Source: Chryseobacterium indologenes
GTDB taxonomy: Bacteria; Bacteroidota; Bacteroidia; Flavobacteriales; Weeksellaceae
Direction: 5' to 3'
DNA length: 64,000 bases
NCBI GenBank assembly: GCA_002439165.1
Contig: DJTE01000008.1
Coordinates: 1-64,000, forward strand
Under the pieces are notes generated by a model. The model was not told where the DNA came from and did no database searches. It saw nothing but the letters and a program-made list of their open reading frames with translations. This document shows, piece by piece, positions 1 to 8,532 of the stretch; positions within the stretch are counted from its first letter, which is position 1; every line of letters begins with the position of its first letter. The translations under genes and the position numbers were made by a program.

Positions 1-672
1 GCACTTAATACACGTAGTTTAACATTCATATTAACAAATTTTAATATATTTTAATGGGCAAATATGTTAATAAATATTAACACTTGCAAGTTTTTAAGTA
101 GCATCTGCAACACTTTTTTTTACATTTTAGTATAAAAATTACATCAAATAAACAGGATTTAACAATAATACTTAATTTTTATTTCATAAAATATAAATTT
201 TTTACGTCTCTATTTTTTTTTAACGCATTATTGCCAATGTAAAAAATATTATTTAGAATCAATATAAATTATAAAAATATAATTCATTACCTAAAAATAC
301 ATTTATAAAAAAGTGAATTTCACATATTTAAAAGAATAAAATTCTATTTTATTTTAAAATAAAAAAAGCAAATTTGAAGCAATTTCACCGATTAATTCCC
401 AATTCTCCCTGTTGCCATACTATGCCCCACATTAAACAACAAATGCTATACATCTTATCAGCAACCACTTAACAGCTGAAAATTATATGTATCATTTTAA
501 ACATCACCGGGTTGAATTCATCATAAAATTGCAACAATTCATATTTGATTTTATGATAAATATTACGTCAAAAAAATGTGAATTAACAATAATTATAAAT
601 TAATATTTACTATAAATTAAAAATTTAACTAATTGATGAATACTAAACTGCCAATTATAGAGAAGAAGGCAC
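1..672. other. AT-rich intergenic region without a gene
   Basis: No convincing coding frame is seen here. The stretch is extremely AT-rich, with long A and T runs, and is bounded on the right by the infB terminator. It holds two clean inverted repeats: GTTAAT/ATTAAC at 66-71 and 76-81, and a 10-bp pair at 520-529 and 548-557. No exact TAnnTTTG promoter element was found on either strand. It may be the 3' or 5' flank of a gene lying outside the window. Confidence 0.7.
520..557. repeat. 10-bp perfect inverted repeat
   Basis: ATCATAAAAT at 520-529 is mirrored exactly by ATTTTATGAT at 548-557, with an 18-nt spacer. It could be a protein-binding palindrome or a weak hairpin. It has no U-tract on either side and sits inside a gene-free AT-rich region, so chance cannot be excluded. 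Confidence 0.4.
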
Positions 673-702
673 AAAAAAAGCTGCCTCAAATGAGACAGCT
701 TT
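673..702 (-). terminator. Intrinsic terminator of the rimP-nusA-infB operon
   Basis: Read on the minus strand, an 11-bp stem with one mismatch (678-688 pairing with 691-701) is followed by seven T residues (complement of 673-679). It lies about 20 nt past the infB stop codon, where a rho-independent terminator is expected. Confidence 0.85.
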
Positions 703-721
703 GTATTTATAGAGAAATCTG

Positions 722-3676
722 TTATTTCAGTTTCTTCTTAACTGCTACTTCTTCGTAGACTTCAAGAATATCCCCGATTTCAATATCATTATATCCCTTC
801 AGGTTCAATCCACATTCGTAACCTTTTGTTACTTCCTTCACATCATCTTTGAAACGTTTTAAACTCTCAAGCTCCCCGTCGAATTTCACAATACCATCTC
901 TCAGCAAACGTACCTTCGACTGTCTTGTTACTTTTCCGGTAAGAACCATACATCCTGCGATAGTTCCAACCTTAGAAATCTTAAATACCTCACGGATCTC
1001 TACATTACCAATTACCTGCTCCTGAATTTCCGGAGAAAGCATTCCTTCCATTGCTTCTTTTACCTCATCAATGGCTTTATAGATTACAGAGTAGGTTCTG
1101 ATTTCAATTTCCTCACGGTCTGCCAATTCTTTTGCATTGGCACCGGCCCTCACGTTGAATCCAATGATAATAGCGTCTGATGCTGCTGCCAGGTTGATGT
1201 CAGATTCTGTAATCTGTCCTACTCCTGAGTGAAGAATCTTCACGCTGATTTCCTCTGTGGATAATCTCTGTAACTGATCAGAAAGTGCTTCCACAGAACC
1301 ATCCACGTCACCTTTAAGGATAATATTCAATTCTTTGAATTCTCCTAAGGCAATACGTCTGCCCAGCTCTTCAAGCGTTGTATGTTTTTTCGTTCTGATG
1401 GAAAGTTCTCTCTGAAGCTGCTCTCTCTTATTCGCGATAGCTTTACCTTCACTTTCGTCTGCATATACACGGAATTTATCTCCGGCAGTCGGCGCTCCGT
1501 CCAGACCTAAAATGGTTGCCGGAATTGAAGGACCTGCTTCAGCAAGATTTTTACCTCTTTCATCAAGCAAAGCTTTTACTTTACCGTGATTTTTACCTGC
1601 TACTACGTAATCACCTACTCTTAAAGTTCCGGTCTGTACCAACATGGTGGCAACGTAACCTCTACCTTTATCAAGAGATGCCTCGATAACAACACCGTTT
1701 GCCGAACGGTCAGGATTCGCTTTTAATTCAAGCATTTCAGCCTGTAATAAAACTTTTTCCAATAACACATCCACATTATTACCAAACTTAGCTGAAATCT
1801 CCTGTGCCTGAACATTTCCACCCCATTCTTCCACTAAAACCGGAGGGTTTAAGCCGGAAAGCTGCTGACGGATGTTGTCAGGATTCGCGTTAGGTTTATC
1901 TACTTTGTTGATTGCAATAATCATTGGTACCTGTGCAGCCTGAGCGTGAGCAATAGCTTCTTTCGTCTGTGGCATCACATCATCATCGGCAGCAATTACA
2001 ATAATTGCAATATCGGTGATCTGTGCACCTCTCGCTCTCATCGCGGTAAAGGCTTCGTGACCCGGTGTATCCAAGAAGGTGATTCTCTGACCGTTTTCCA
2101 GTTTCACGTTGTAAGCACCGATATGCTGTGTAATACCTCCGGATTCACCGGCAATTACGTTGGTCTTTCTGATATAATCCAGCAATGAAGTCTTACCGTG
2201 GTCAACGTGCCCCATCACCGTAACAACAGGCGCTCTTGACAATAAGCTTTCTTCTGTATCGATTTCATCTTCGGAATCTGTATCTTCAAGGTCAGCATCG
2301 GAGAATTCAATTTTATATCCGAATTCATCTGCTACCAATAATAAGGTATCGGCTTCCAGTCTCTGGTTCATGGTAACCATTACCCCTAATGAGAAACAGG
2401 CAGAAATTACTTCAGTCGGAGAAACGTTCATCAAACTTGCCAGTTCACCTACTGTGATAAATTCTGTCACCTTAAGTGTTCTGTCCTGTGCTTCCAGTTC
2501 CTGCTGACGCTCGTCCTGTTCTCTACGGAATGTTCTCTTATCTTTTCTGTGTTTGGCAGATTTCGATTTACCTCCTTTATTGGTAAGTTTTTCAAGAGTT
2601 TCCTTGATCTGGTTTTTAACCTGTTCGTCTGTTAATTCAACCGGCATAACTCTTTGACCAGGTCTGTTGTTTTGGCCGCCTTTCTTGAATCCACCACCTT
2701 GTCCACCCTGACGGTTTCCTCCCTGGTTATTTCCGAAACGGTTTCCACCCTGGCCTCCCTGGCCCTGAGGACGGTTACCCTGACCTCCCTGACCCTGACG
2801 ATTTCCGCCCTGGCCACCTTGACCCTGAGGACGGTTACCCTGTCCGCCCTGGTTATTATTTCCTGAGTTCTGATTATTCCCCTGGCCCTGCTGATTATTC
2901 TGCCCGCCCGGTTTTTCAATTCTCTTTCTTTTCTTTTTGGCTCCTGAGCCCGGTTTAGGTGCAAATTGGGTTAAGTCAATTTTTTCACCTACAATTTTAG
3001 GACCGTCCAGCTTTTGGTAAACAGTCTCAATTTTTTGAGGTTCCTGAGATTCCGGCTCAGTTTTTTGAGGTTCAGCAGATTTCACTTCAGCTGCAGGTTC
3101 TGCCTGCTTAGGAGTTTCTTTTACTGGTTCTGCCGGTTTTTCCTCTTCTTTTTTCTCCTCCATTTTTGGTTTGTCTTTTTTCACTGGTCTGTTTCTGGAT
3201 TCTATCTGAGACAAATCAATTTTATCCAGAACTTTAAATTCCTGTTTTTCAGGAGCTGCTTTCACTTCCGGTTCAGCCACAACTTCTTCTTTCTTTTCTT
3301 CAACCGGTGCCGGTGCCGGAGCAGCTGCCGGAGCCTCAGGAGTTTCTTCCACTTCAGGCTTGGTAGAATCCAGATCTATTTTACCTAAAATTTTAGTTTC
3401 CGGTTTATTAGCTTTAGCTCTTATTACTTCAGGGGTTTTCTTTTCTTCAATTTCCAGTTTTTCTTCCGGAACTTTCGTGATCACCACCTCATGGGAAGCT
3501 TTACGCTGTTCACCGTCTTTGGCAAACTCAGCCTCCAATGCAGAATATGCCGCTTCTTCTAATTGAGCGTTAGGATTGCTTTCAACTTCGAAACCCCTTG
3601 ACTGTAAAAACTCTACTAATCTGGACATCGAAATATTGAATTCCTTAACCGCTTTATTTAATCTAATTTTTGGCAT
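722..3676 (-). CDS. infB: Translation initiation factor IF-2
   Basis: GTPase that brings initiator tRNA to the 30S subunit and promotes subunit joining in the cytoplasm. The 984 residues begin with an IF2_N-type domain (about 1-50), followed by a long charged Ala/Pro/Glu/Lys linker and a Gly/Gln/Asn-rich stretch (about 255-340). A second IF2_N-like segment (about 405-455) precedes the GTPase domain, with GHVDHGKT at 489-496, DTPGH from 536 and NKVD from 590. The C-terminal half holds the usual beta-barrel and fMet-tRNA-binding domains. It is last in the rimP-nusA-infB operon, 74 bp after nusA, and is followed by a strong terminator. The low-complexity linker contains a 20-residue tandem repeat. 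Identification is secure. Confidence 0.98.
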   Translation of the reverse strand: MPKIRLNKAVKEFNISMSRLVEFLQSRGFEVESNPNAQLEEAAYSALEAEFAKDGEQRKASHEVVITKVPEEKLEIEEKKTPEVIRAKANKPETKILGKIDLDSTKPEVEETPEAPAAAPAPAPVEEKKEEVVAEPEVKAAPEKQEFKVLDKIDLSQIESRNRPVKKDKPKMEEKKEEEKPAEPVKETPKQAEPAAEVKSAEPQKTEPESQEPQKIETVYQKLDGPKIVGEKIDLTQFAPKPGSGAKKKRKRIEKPGGQNNQQGQGNNQNSGNNNQGGQGNRPQGQGGQGGNRQGQGGQGNRPQGQGGQGGNRFGNNQGGNRQGGQGGGFKKGGQNNRPGQRVMPVELTDEQVKNQIKETLEKLTNKGGKSKSAKHRKDKRTFRREQDERQQELEAQDRTLKVTEFITVGELASLMNVSPTEVISACFSLGVMVTMNQRLEADTLLLVADEFGYKIEFSDADLEDTDSEDEIDTEESLLSRAPVVTVMGHVDHGKTSLLDYIRKTNVIAGESGGITQHIGAYNVKLENGQRITFLDTPGHEAFTAMRARGAQITDIAIIVIAADDDVMPQTKEAIAHAQAAQVPMIIAINKVDKPNANPDNIRQQLSGLNPPVLVEEWGGNVQAQEISAKFGNNVDVLLEKVLLQAEMLELKANPDRSANGVVIEASLDKGRGYVATMLVQTGTLRVGDYVVAGKNHGKVKALLDERGKNLAEAGPSIPATILGLDGAPTAGDKFRVYADESEGKAIANKREQLQRELSIRTKKHTTLEELGRRIALGEFKELNIILKGDVDGSVEALSDQLQRLSTEEISVKILHSGVGQITESDINLAAASDAIIIGFNVRAGANAKELADREEIEIRTYSVIYKAIDEVKEAMEGMLSPEIQEQVIGNVEIREVFKISKVGTIAGCMVLTGKVTRQSKVRLLRDGIVKFDGELESLKRFKDDVKEVTKGYECGLNLKGYNDIEIGDILEVYEEVAVKKKLK
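2652..2915 (-). repeat. Low-complexity Gly/Gln/Asn/Arg tract with 60-bp tandem repeat in infB
   Basis: The coding DNA for the IF-2 linker is repetitive. The 20-base string starting at 2763 recurs exactly 60 bp later at 2823, giving a 20-residue period around NRPQGQGGQGGNRQGQGGQG. The reading frame is kept. Such a tract is expected to be disordered and prone to length change by slippage or unequal crossover. Confidence 0.8.
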
Positions 3677-3750
3677 CTATATATTTACGTATTTTTTTAA
3701 TTCTTAAAATTAAAGTATTTCCTTTTTACTGTTTATTAAAGATTTATTTC

Positions 3751-4986
3751 CTAATCTTCAAATTCTTCTCTCAGAATACGTTTTACCTCTTCAATCGTCT
3801 CTTCTTCAAGGTCAACCATATTTAAAAGACTTTCGGTATCTTTATCCAATACTGATTTTGCAGTTGTAAGACCTACTTTCTTAAATTCATCCAAAATCCA
3901 CTGCTCGATATCGTCATTAAATTCTCTCAATTCAACATCGTCATCCTCGCTGGACTCTCTGTATACATCAATTTCATAACCTGTCAACCAAGAAGCCAGT
4001 CTGATATTCTGTCCCTGCTTACCGATCACTTTGGAAATCTCTTCAACCGGAGTATATACTAATGCATAGTTCTGCTCCTCGTTGATGTCGATCTTGTTGA
4101 TGGTAACGTTTCCTAAAGCTCTTTTTACTAAAATCTCAGGATTTTTAGACCACTGAATAACATCGATGTTTTCATTTCTCAACTCTCTTACAACGCCGTG
4201 AATTCTGGATCCTTTAACACCCACGCAGGCGCCCACAGGATCTATTCTGTCGTCATAAGCATCTACTGCGATCTTCGCTTTTTCACCCGGAATTCTCACT
4301 ACTTTTTTAAGCATGATGGTTCCGTCCTGAATTTCAGGAATTTCCAGTTCTAATAATTTCTCCAGGAATTTCGGAGCAGTTCTGGAAATAATGATCTGTG
4401 GCTTAGATCCTTTAAAATCTACTGTTTCTACAATAGCTCTGATATTTTCTCCTTTTTTAAAGAAATCGGATGGGATCTGATTTTCTTTCGGCAAAATGAA
4501 TTCGTTTCCTTCATCATCCAACAGGATCACATGTTTGTGACGGATATGGTGGATTTCTCCCACAACAATCTCCCCGATCTTATCTCTGAACTGTTCATAA
4601 AGCATAGCATTGTTATGCTCCTGAAGTTTCGTTGCTAAGATCTGCTTCAGTGTAAGAATATTTCTTCTTCCCAACTGGGCAACAGGAATCTCCATTGTAA
4701 AATCTTCACCCACTTCAAAGGTAGGATCGATTTTCTTTGCTTCTGAGATTTCGATTTCAAGATCATCGTCTTCAGACATTTCGTCTTCTACAATGGTTTT
4801 ATTTAGAAATATCTGAAAATCTCCTTTATCAGGGTTCACAATTACATCAAAATGATCATCCGAATCAAATCTCTTTCTTAAAAGAGTTTTCAGTGAATCT
4901 TCAATAATTGCCATAAGATCAATCTTACTGATCCCTTTTTCGTCTTTAAAATCACCGAAGGATTCAATCAACGCTATATTATCCAT
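3751..4986 (-). CDS. nusA: Transcription termination/antitermination factor NusA
   Basis: RNA polymerase-binding factor that modulates pausing, termination and antitermination. The 411 residues fit a NusA N-terminal domain, an S1 domain (near 135-200), and two KH domains, visible as GACVGVKGSRIHGVV and VIGKQGQNIRLASW. The C-terminus is short and acidic; the extra acidic repeats of the longer E. coli protein (about 495 residues) are absent, which is usual in Bacteroidota. It starts 16 bp after rimP and is followed by infB, the conserved order of this operon. NusA is a natural candidate to act on the terminator-like hairpin in the operon leader. Confidence 0.96.
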   Translation of the reverse strand: MDNIALIESFGDFKDEKGISKIDLMAIIEDSLKTLLRKRFDSDDHFDVIVNPDKGDFQIFLNKTIVEDEMSEDDDLEIEISEAKKIDPTFEVGEDFTMEIPVAQLGRRNILTLKQILATKLQEHNNAMLYEQFRDKIGEIVVGEIHHIRHKHVILLDDEGNEFILPKENQIPSDFFKKGENIRAIVETVDFKGSKPQIIISRTAPKFLEKLLELEIPEIQDGTIMLKKVVRIPGEKAKIAVDAYDDRIDPVGACVGVKGSRIHGVVRELRNENIDVIQWSKNPEILVKRALGNVTINKIDINEEQNYALVYTPVEEISKVIGKQGQNIRLASWLTGYEIDVYRESSEDDDVELREFNDDIEQWILDEFKKVGLTTAKSVLDKDTESLLNMVDLEEETIEEVKRILREEFED

Positions 4987-5002
4987 TTATTCTTTTTTCT
5001 TT

Positions 5003-5470
5003 TTAAAATTTAATTACTACTAATGCTTTCTTTATTTCAGAGTAAGGAATTTCTTTTTCCTCCTCTACATCCACTTTCCCTTTCCCGATATCTTTCGGCT
5101 TCCGGTAGCGTAAAACAAGGGTGATTTTATCATCATCCACTTTGGCAAGTTCGCCTTCAATTTTGGAAGAATCCGCTAAAAGCACTTCAACTTCTCTTCC
5201 TATATTTTTCTTAAACTGTCTTGGTGTAGACAGCGGTTCGCTTAATCCTGCCGACATCACCTGAAGGCTGAAATCATGCTCTTCACGATCCATATTGAAT
5301 TCCACGGCACGGCTGGCATCAAGACAGTCCTGCAGTGTAACTCCGTTATCTCCATCTAAAATCACTGTAATATCATCCCCTGCAGAAATCTTTAAATCGA
5401 TCAGAAATAAATCGTTTCTGGTTTCAAGGAATTCATTTAATAATTCTTCAATTTTTTTTCTAAACTCCAT
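5003..5470 (-). CDS. rimP: Ribosome maturation factor RimP
   Basis: Small cytoplasmic protein needed for 30S subunit maturation. The 155 residues show the two-domain RimP layout: an N-terminal alpha/beta domain containing DLKISAGDDITVILDGDNGV and SRAVEFNMD, the conserved VMSAGLSEPL segment (near 88-97), and an SH3-like C-terminal domain ending in KKALVVIKF. It is first in the rimP-nusA-infB operon. About 70 nt of leader separate the predicted transcription start from its ATG, and that leader carries a hairpin with a U-tract. Confidence 0.95.
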   Translation of the reverse strand: MEFRKKIEELLNEFLETRNDLFLIDLKISAGDDITVILDGDNGVTLQDCLDASRAVEFNMDREEHDFSLQVMSAGLSEPLSTPRQFKKNIGREVEVLLADSSKIEGELAKVDDDKITLVLRYRKPKDIGKGKVDVEEEKEIPYSEIKKALVVIKF

Positions 5471-5500
5471 ATGATTAATCTTGATTTACCCGTACGAAAA

Positions 5501-5521
5501 AAGGCTTTCTTCCGAAGCCTT
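5501..5521 (-). promoter_or_regulatory. Terminator-like hairpin in the rimP operon leader
   Basis: On the minus strand AAGGCTT (5521-5515) pairs with AAGCCTT (5507-5501) around a 7-nt loop, directly followed by a run of six T. It lies between the predicted promoter (5547-5578) and the rimP ATG (5470), so it would be transcribed in the leader. A terminator in this position would act as an attenuator. This is inferred from position and shape only. Confidence 0.5.
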
Positions 5522-5546
5522 CCCATTTTTTTCCGTAAATCCAGTG

Positions 5547-5578
5547 CAAATATACGTATTTTTTTCTACAAATACAAA
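5547..5578 (-). promoter_or_regulatory. Promoter of rimP-nusA-infB
   Basis: The minus strand carries a -33 TTTG (complement of 5575-5578), a 20-nt spacer, and a -7 TATATTTG (complement of 5547-5554). This matches the Bacteroidota primary-sigma consensus TTTG-N19-21-TAnnTTTG well. Transcription should begin near 5540. Confidence 0.75.
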
Positions 5579-5653
5579 ATGAACTTAGTATCAAGTAAAT
5601 AACACGAAAATTTTATTACAGGAAATTAAGAAAGCGGATGAAGGTATTTTTAT

Positions 5654-5661
5654 TACTTTTG
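5654..5661 (+). promoter_or_regulatory. Promoter -7 element before ugd
   Basis: TACTTTTG matches the Bacteroidota -7 consensus TAnnTTTG and lies 27 nt before the TTG start of ugd. No clear -33 TTTG is seen at the right distance. It probably drives ugd and the three genes that follow. Confidence 0.6.
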
Positions 5662-5688
5662 CGATAGAAATTTTTAAAAACAGACATT

Positions 5689-6999
5689 TTGAATATAACG
5701 ATTGTAGGAACGGGTTATGTAGGACTGGTTACAGGAACTACCCTGGCAGAACTCGGCAATTCAGTATACTGTGTTGATATTGATGAAAAAAAAGTGGAAG
5801 GTATGAAAAACGGCGTTGTTCCCATCTATGAGCCGAACCTTGAAGAAATGTTCCTGAGAAACATACAGTCTGAAAGGCTGTTTTTCACCACCAATCTTAA
5901 AGAGGCTTTAGACAAAAGCGAAGTGGTTTATCTGGCTCTTCCTACTCCTCCGGGAGAAGACGGTTCTGCAGATCTCTCCTATGTACTTAACGTTGCGAAC
6001 AACATTGGGGAACTCATGACAGAATATAAGGTCATTGTTAATAAAAGTACCGTTCCGGTAGGAACTGCCGATAGAGTAAGGGAAGTCATTTCCTCTAAGA
6101 CCGACATTCCTTTTGATGTAGTTTCGAACCCTGAATTTTTAAGGGAAGGTTTTGCCGTAGAAGATTCTATGAACCCGTCAAGGGTTGTGGTAGGAGCAAG
6201 TTCGGAAAGAGCCAAAGACGTTATGTCCAAAATCTATCAGCCATTTACCAATACGGGAATTCCGATCATCTTTATGGATGAAAAATCTTCGGAGCTTACC
6301 AAATATGCATCCAACTCTTTTCTTGCCGTAAAGATCACGTTTATGAATGAGATCGCCAATTACTGTGAAAAAGTAGGGGCAGATGTAGATAAAGTAAGGC
6401 TGGGAATGGGAAGTGACGACAGAATCGGGCACCGTTTTCTATTCCCGGGAATCGGATATGGCGGAAGCTGTTTCCCTAAAGATGTGAAAGCATTGATTAA
6501 ATCCGGAAAGCAGGAAGATTTTAATTTCCAGATTCTGGAGGCGACAGAAAATGTGAATACGTCACAGAAGGTCATCCTGGTTTCAGAAATTGAAAAATAT
6601 TTCGGAGGAGACCTTAAAGGTAAAAAGATTGCCATGTGGGGATTAGCTTTCAAAGCCAATACGGATGACATCAGGGAAGCTTCATCTTTAGACAATATTG
6701 CCCTTCTTTTAGAAAAAGGCGCAGAAATTGTAGCTTATGATGCCGTAGCTGAAAATAATGTACAGAAACTTTTAGGCAACAGCATTCAGTACGCCAAAGG
6801 AATGTATGATGCCCTGAAGGATGCAGATGCTTTATTCATCGCTACCGAATGGCCGGAATTCAAGAATCCGAATTTTGAGCTCATGGCTAAAAAAATGAAA
6901 AACAAAGTTATTTTTGACGGAAGAAATATGTACCCGCTGGAAGTTCCTGAACAAAACGGGTTTTATTATAAAAGCATAGGAAGAAAAACGATTTCCTAA
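5689..6999 (+). CDS. ugd: UDP-glucose 6-dehydrogenase
   Basis: Oxidises UDP-glucose to UDP-glucuronic acid with two NAD+; a cytoplasmic precursor step for acidic polysaccharides. The 436 residues have the N-terminal NAD site VGTGYVGL (6-13), STVPVGT (120-126), the catalytic-cysteine motif GYGGSCFPKDV with Cys261, and a C-terminal UDP-binding domain. The start is TTG at 5689, giving MNITIVGTGYVG; no ATG fits, since the Rossmann strand begins immediately. It opens the polysaccharide locus and is followed 3 bp later by the next gene. A UDP-N-acetyl-hexosamine dehydrogenase is the main alternative, but the motifs favour the UDP-glucose enzyme. Confidence 0.92.
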   Translation: MNITIVGTGYVGLVTGTTLAELGNSVYCVDIDEKKVEGMKNGVVPIYEPNLEEMFLRNIQSERLFFTTNLKEALDKSEVVYLALPTPPGEDGSADLSYVLNVANNIGELMTEYKVIVNKSTVPVGTADRVREVISSKTDIPFDVVSNPEFLREGFAVEDSMNPSRVVVGASSERAKDVMSKIYQPFTNTGIPIIFMDEKSSELTKYASNSFLAVKITFMNEIANYCEKVGADVDKVRLGMGSDDRIGHRFLFPGIGYGGSCFPKDVKALIKSGKQEDFNFQILEATENVNTSQKVILVSEIEKYFGGDLKGKKIAMWGLAFKANTDDIREASSLDNIALLLEKGAEIVAYDAVAENNVQKLLGNSIQYAKGMYDALKDADALFIATEWPEFKNPNFELMAKKMKNKVIFDGRNMYPLEVPEQNGFYYKSIGRKTIS

Positions 7000-7002
7000 A
7001 TT

Positions 7003-8532
7003 ATGCCAATTGTAAAAGATTTCAAATTTTGGCTCATAGCCTGTTTAGGACTGATTTATTTTGGTTTGATATATTATTACAGATGGGTGTCCTCAGACGG
7101 ACTCTCAGTTACATACCAATCATACAATGTCTTGAATGGATTAGGATTAGTCTGGAATTCAGGAGAAAGAACCTATGTTTCTACCTCTCCTCTTTTTACG
7201 GTTGTGTCTATTCCTCTCACCTACATTTTTGATGTATTATTCAGTATATTTCATATTTCAGAAAATAAAATATTCAGCATCCCCATTATTATTAATATGA
7301 TATTCTCAGTTACATCAGTCACGATGATATTGAGATATCTGTATTTAAAGACCGCAACAGTTAAACCTGAAGGAATTATTATACTGCTGTCCGGTTTTGG
7401 GCTGTTACTGACTTCAAGTTTTTATATTGACTTCAGCACCAGCGGATTAGAAAACTCATTATCCTATTTGGTCATTGCATGGTTTACAATACTCAGTATG
7501 AATGAAAAAGCTCCGAAAACAGTTTTCCTGCTTCCTGTTGCTGTTGCTTTGGTTTTTCTTACCCGATATGATTTTTTTCTGATAGTCTGTCCAACGATAT
7601 TCTATTATTTCTACAAACATAAATTCACAAAAGGATTTATGGTAATGTGTATCATTATATTGGGATGGCTTGCATTTTCTTTCTTTTATTTCGGGAGCAT
7701 ATTTCCTAACAGCTTTTATCTTAAAACCAATAATTTCAATCTTTATCAGTCTTTATTTTATTATAAGGAAAACCTGTTCAAAAGCAAACCCATGTTTCTG
7801 TTGATAGCTTTAGGATTATACAGCTCATATTTTACCAATAAAAAAATATTTCTCGGGATCATCTTCTATCTGATTTATATATTCATCGTACGTGATTATA
7901 TGTTTGGAAGACTTTTTACTGTTTTGGTACCTGTTTCCATCATTTCAGTTATAGAATTTATCTCTACAAAAGAAATCCGGGCCTATAAAAAGAATTTCAT
8001 TAAAATATCTTCATTTTCCCTGATCTTATTCGCCGTTATTTTTTTCTTTCCTCCGGCAGTAAAGCTGCATGAGGATAATTATATAAAAGGACGTTTCCTT
8101 TTAATGAACGAAAGAGAGTATTATACAAGGAAGTTTTCAGATATTCACTTCATCTACAATAAACCGGTAAGAAAAGTAACAGCTATTAACACCGACGTAC
8201 AAATGCTTCATGCCCCTTTGCTGCCCGGAAATCAGAATGCTTATTTTATAGATCCGGTGGGTCTGGCCAGCCCTTTTATTACCTACTATATAAAGAATTA
8301 CGGAAGCCAGGGAGAAAGACCGGGGCATTATTTTGCAAATATTGATCATTTAAAAGCAATCGGACTCTTTGATTCCGTACTTTTGAATAAAAATGTATTG
8401 CAGGATAAAAATATAGCGGAACTCTACGATGACGTCAATATCATCTCGAAAGGAAGTATTTTTAGTTTAAACAGACTAAAAACAATTATTAAATTACACA
8501 CTCACAATTATAAAAGTACAGACAATGAATAA
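7003..8532 (+). CDS. Polytopic membrane protein, probable GT-C type glycosyltransferase
   Basis: The 509 residues have about ten hydrophobic helices, from residue 9 to about 350, followed by a C-terminal soluble part. The first loop, with GLGLVWNSGERTYVSTSPLF (46-65), resembles the GHGLVFNPGER-SPL region of mycobacterial AftB-type arabinofuranosyltransferases, so a lipid-linked-sugar GT-C enzyme acting at the outer face of the inner membrane is the best guess. It follows ugd by 3 bp and overlaps rfbB by 8 bp, so it is cotranscribed with nucleotide-sugar genes. The sugar moved is unknown. An O-antigen polymerase-like role is an alternative. Confidence 0.6.
   Translation: MPIVKDFKFWLIACLGLIYFGLIYYYRWVSSDGLSVTYQSYNVLNGLGLVWNSGERTYVSTSPLFTVVSIPLTYIFDVLFSIFHISENKIFSIPIIINMIFSVTSVTMILRYLYLKTATVKPEGIIILLSGFGLLLTSSFYIDFSTSGLENSLSYLVIAWFTILSMNEKAPKTVFLLPVAVALVFLTRYDFFLIVCPTIFYYFYKHKFTKGFMVMCIIILGWLAFSFFYFGSIFPNSFYLKTNNFNLYQSLFYYKENLFKSKPMFLLIALGLYSSYFTNKKIFLGIIFYLIYIFIVRDYMFGRLFTVLVPVSIISVIEFISTKEIRAYKKNFIKISSFSLILFAVIFFFPPAVKLHEDNYIKGRFLLMNEREYYTRKFSDIHFIYNKPVRKVTAINTDVQMLHAPLLPGNQNAYFIDPVGLASPFITYYIKNYGSQGERPGHYFANIDHLKAIGLFDSVLLNKNVLQDKNIAELYDDVNIISKGSIFSLNRLKTIIKLHTHNYKSTDNE

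Noticed and set aside
2632..2964. Minus-strand frame of 110 codons rich in Arg/Val/Thr
   Set aside because: It is an alternative frame of the infB low-complexity repeat; repetitive DNA keeps several frames open.
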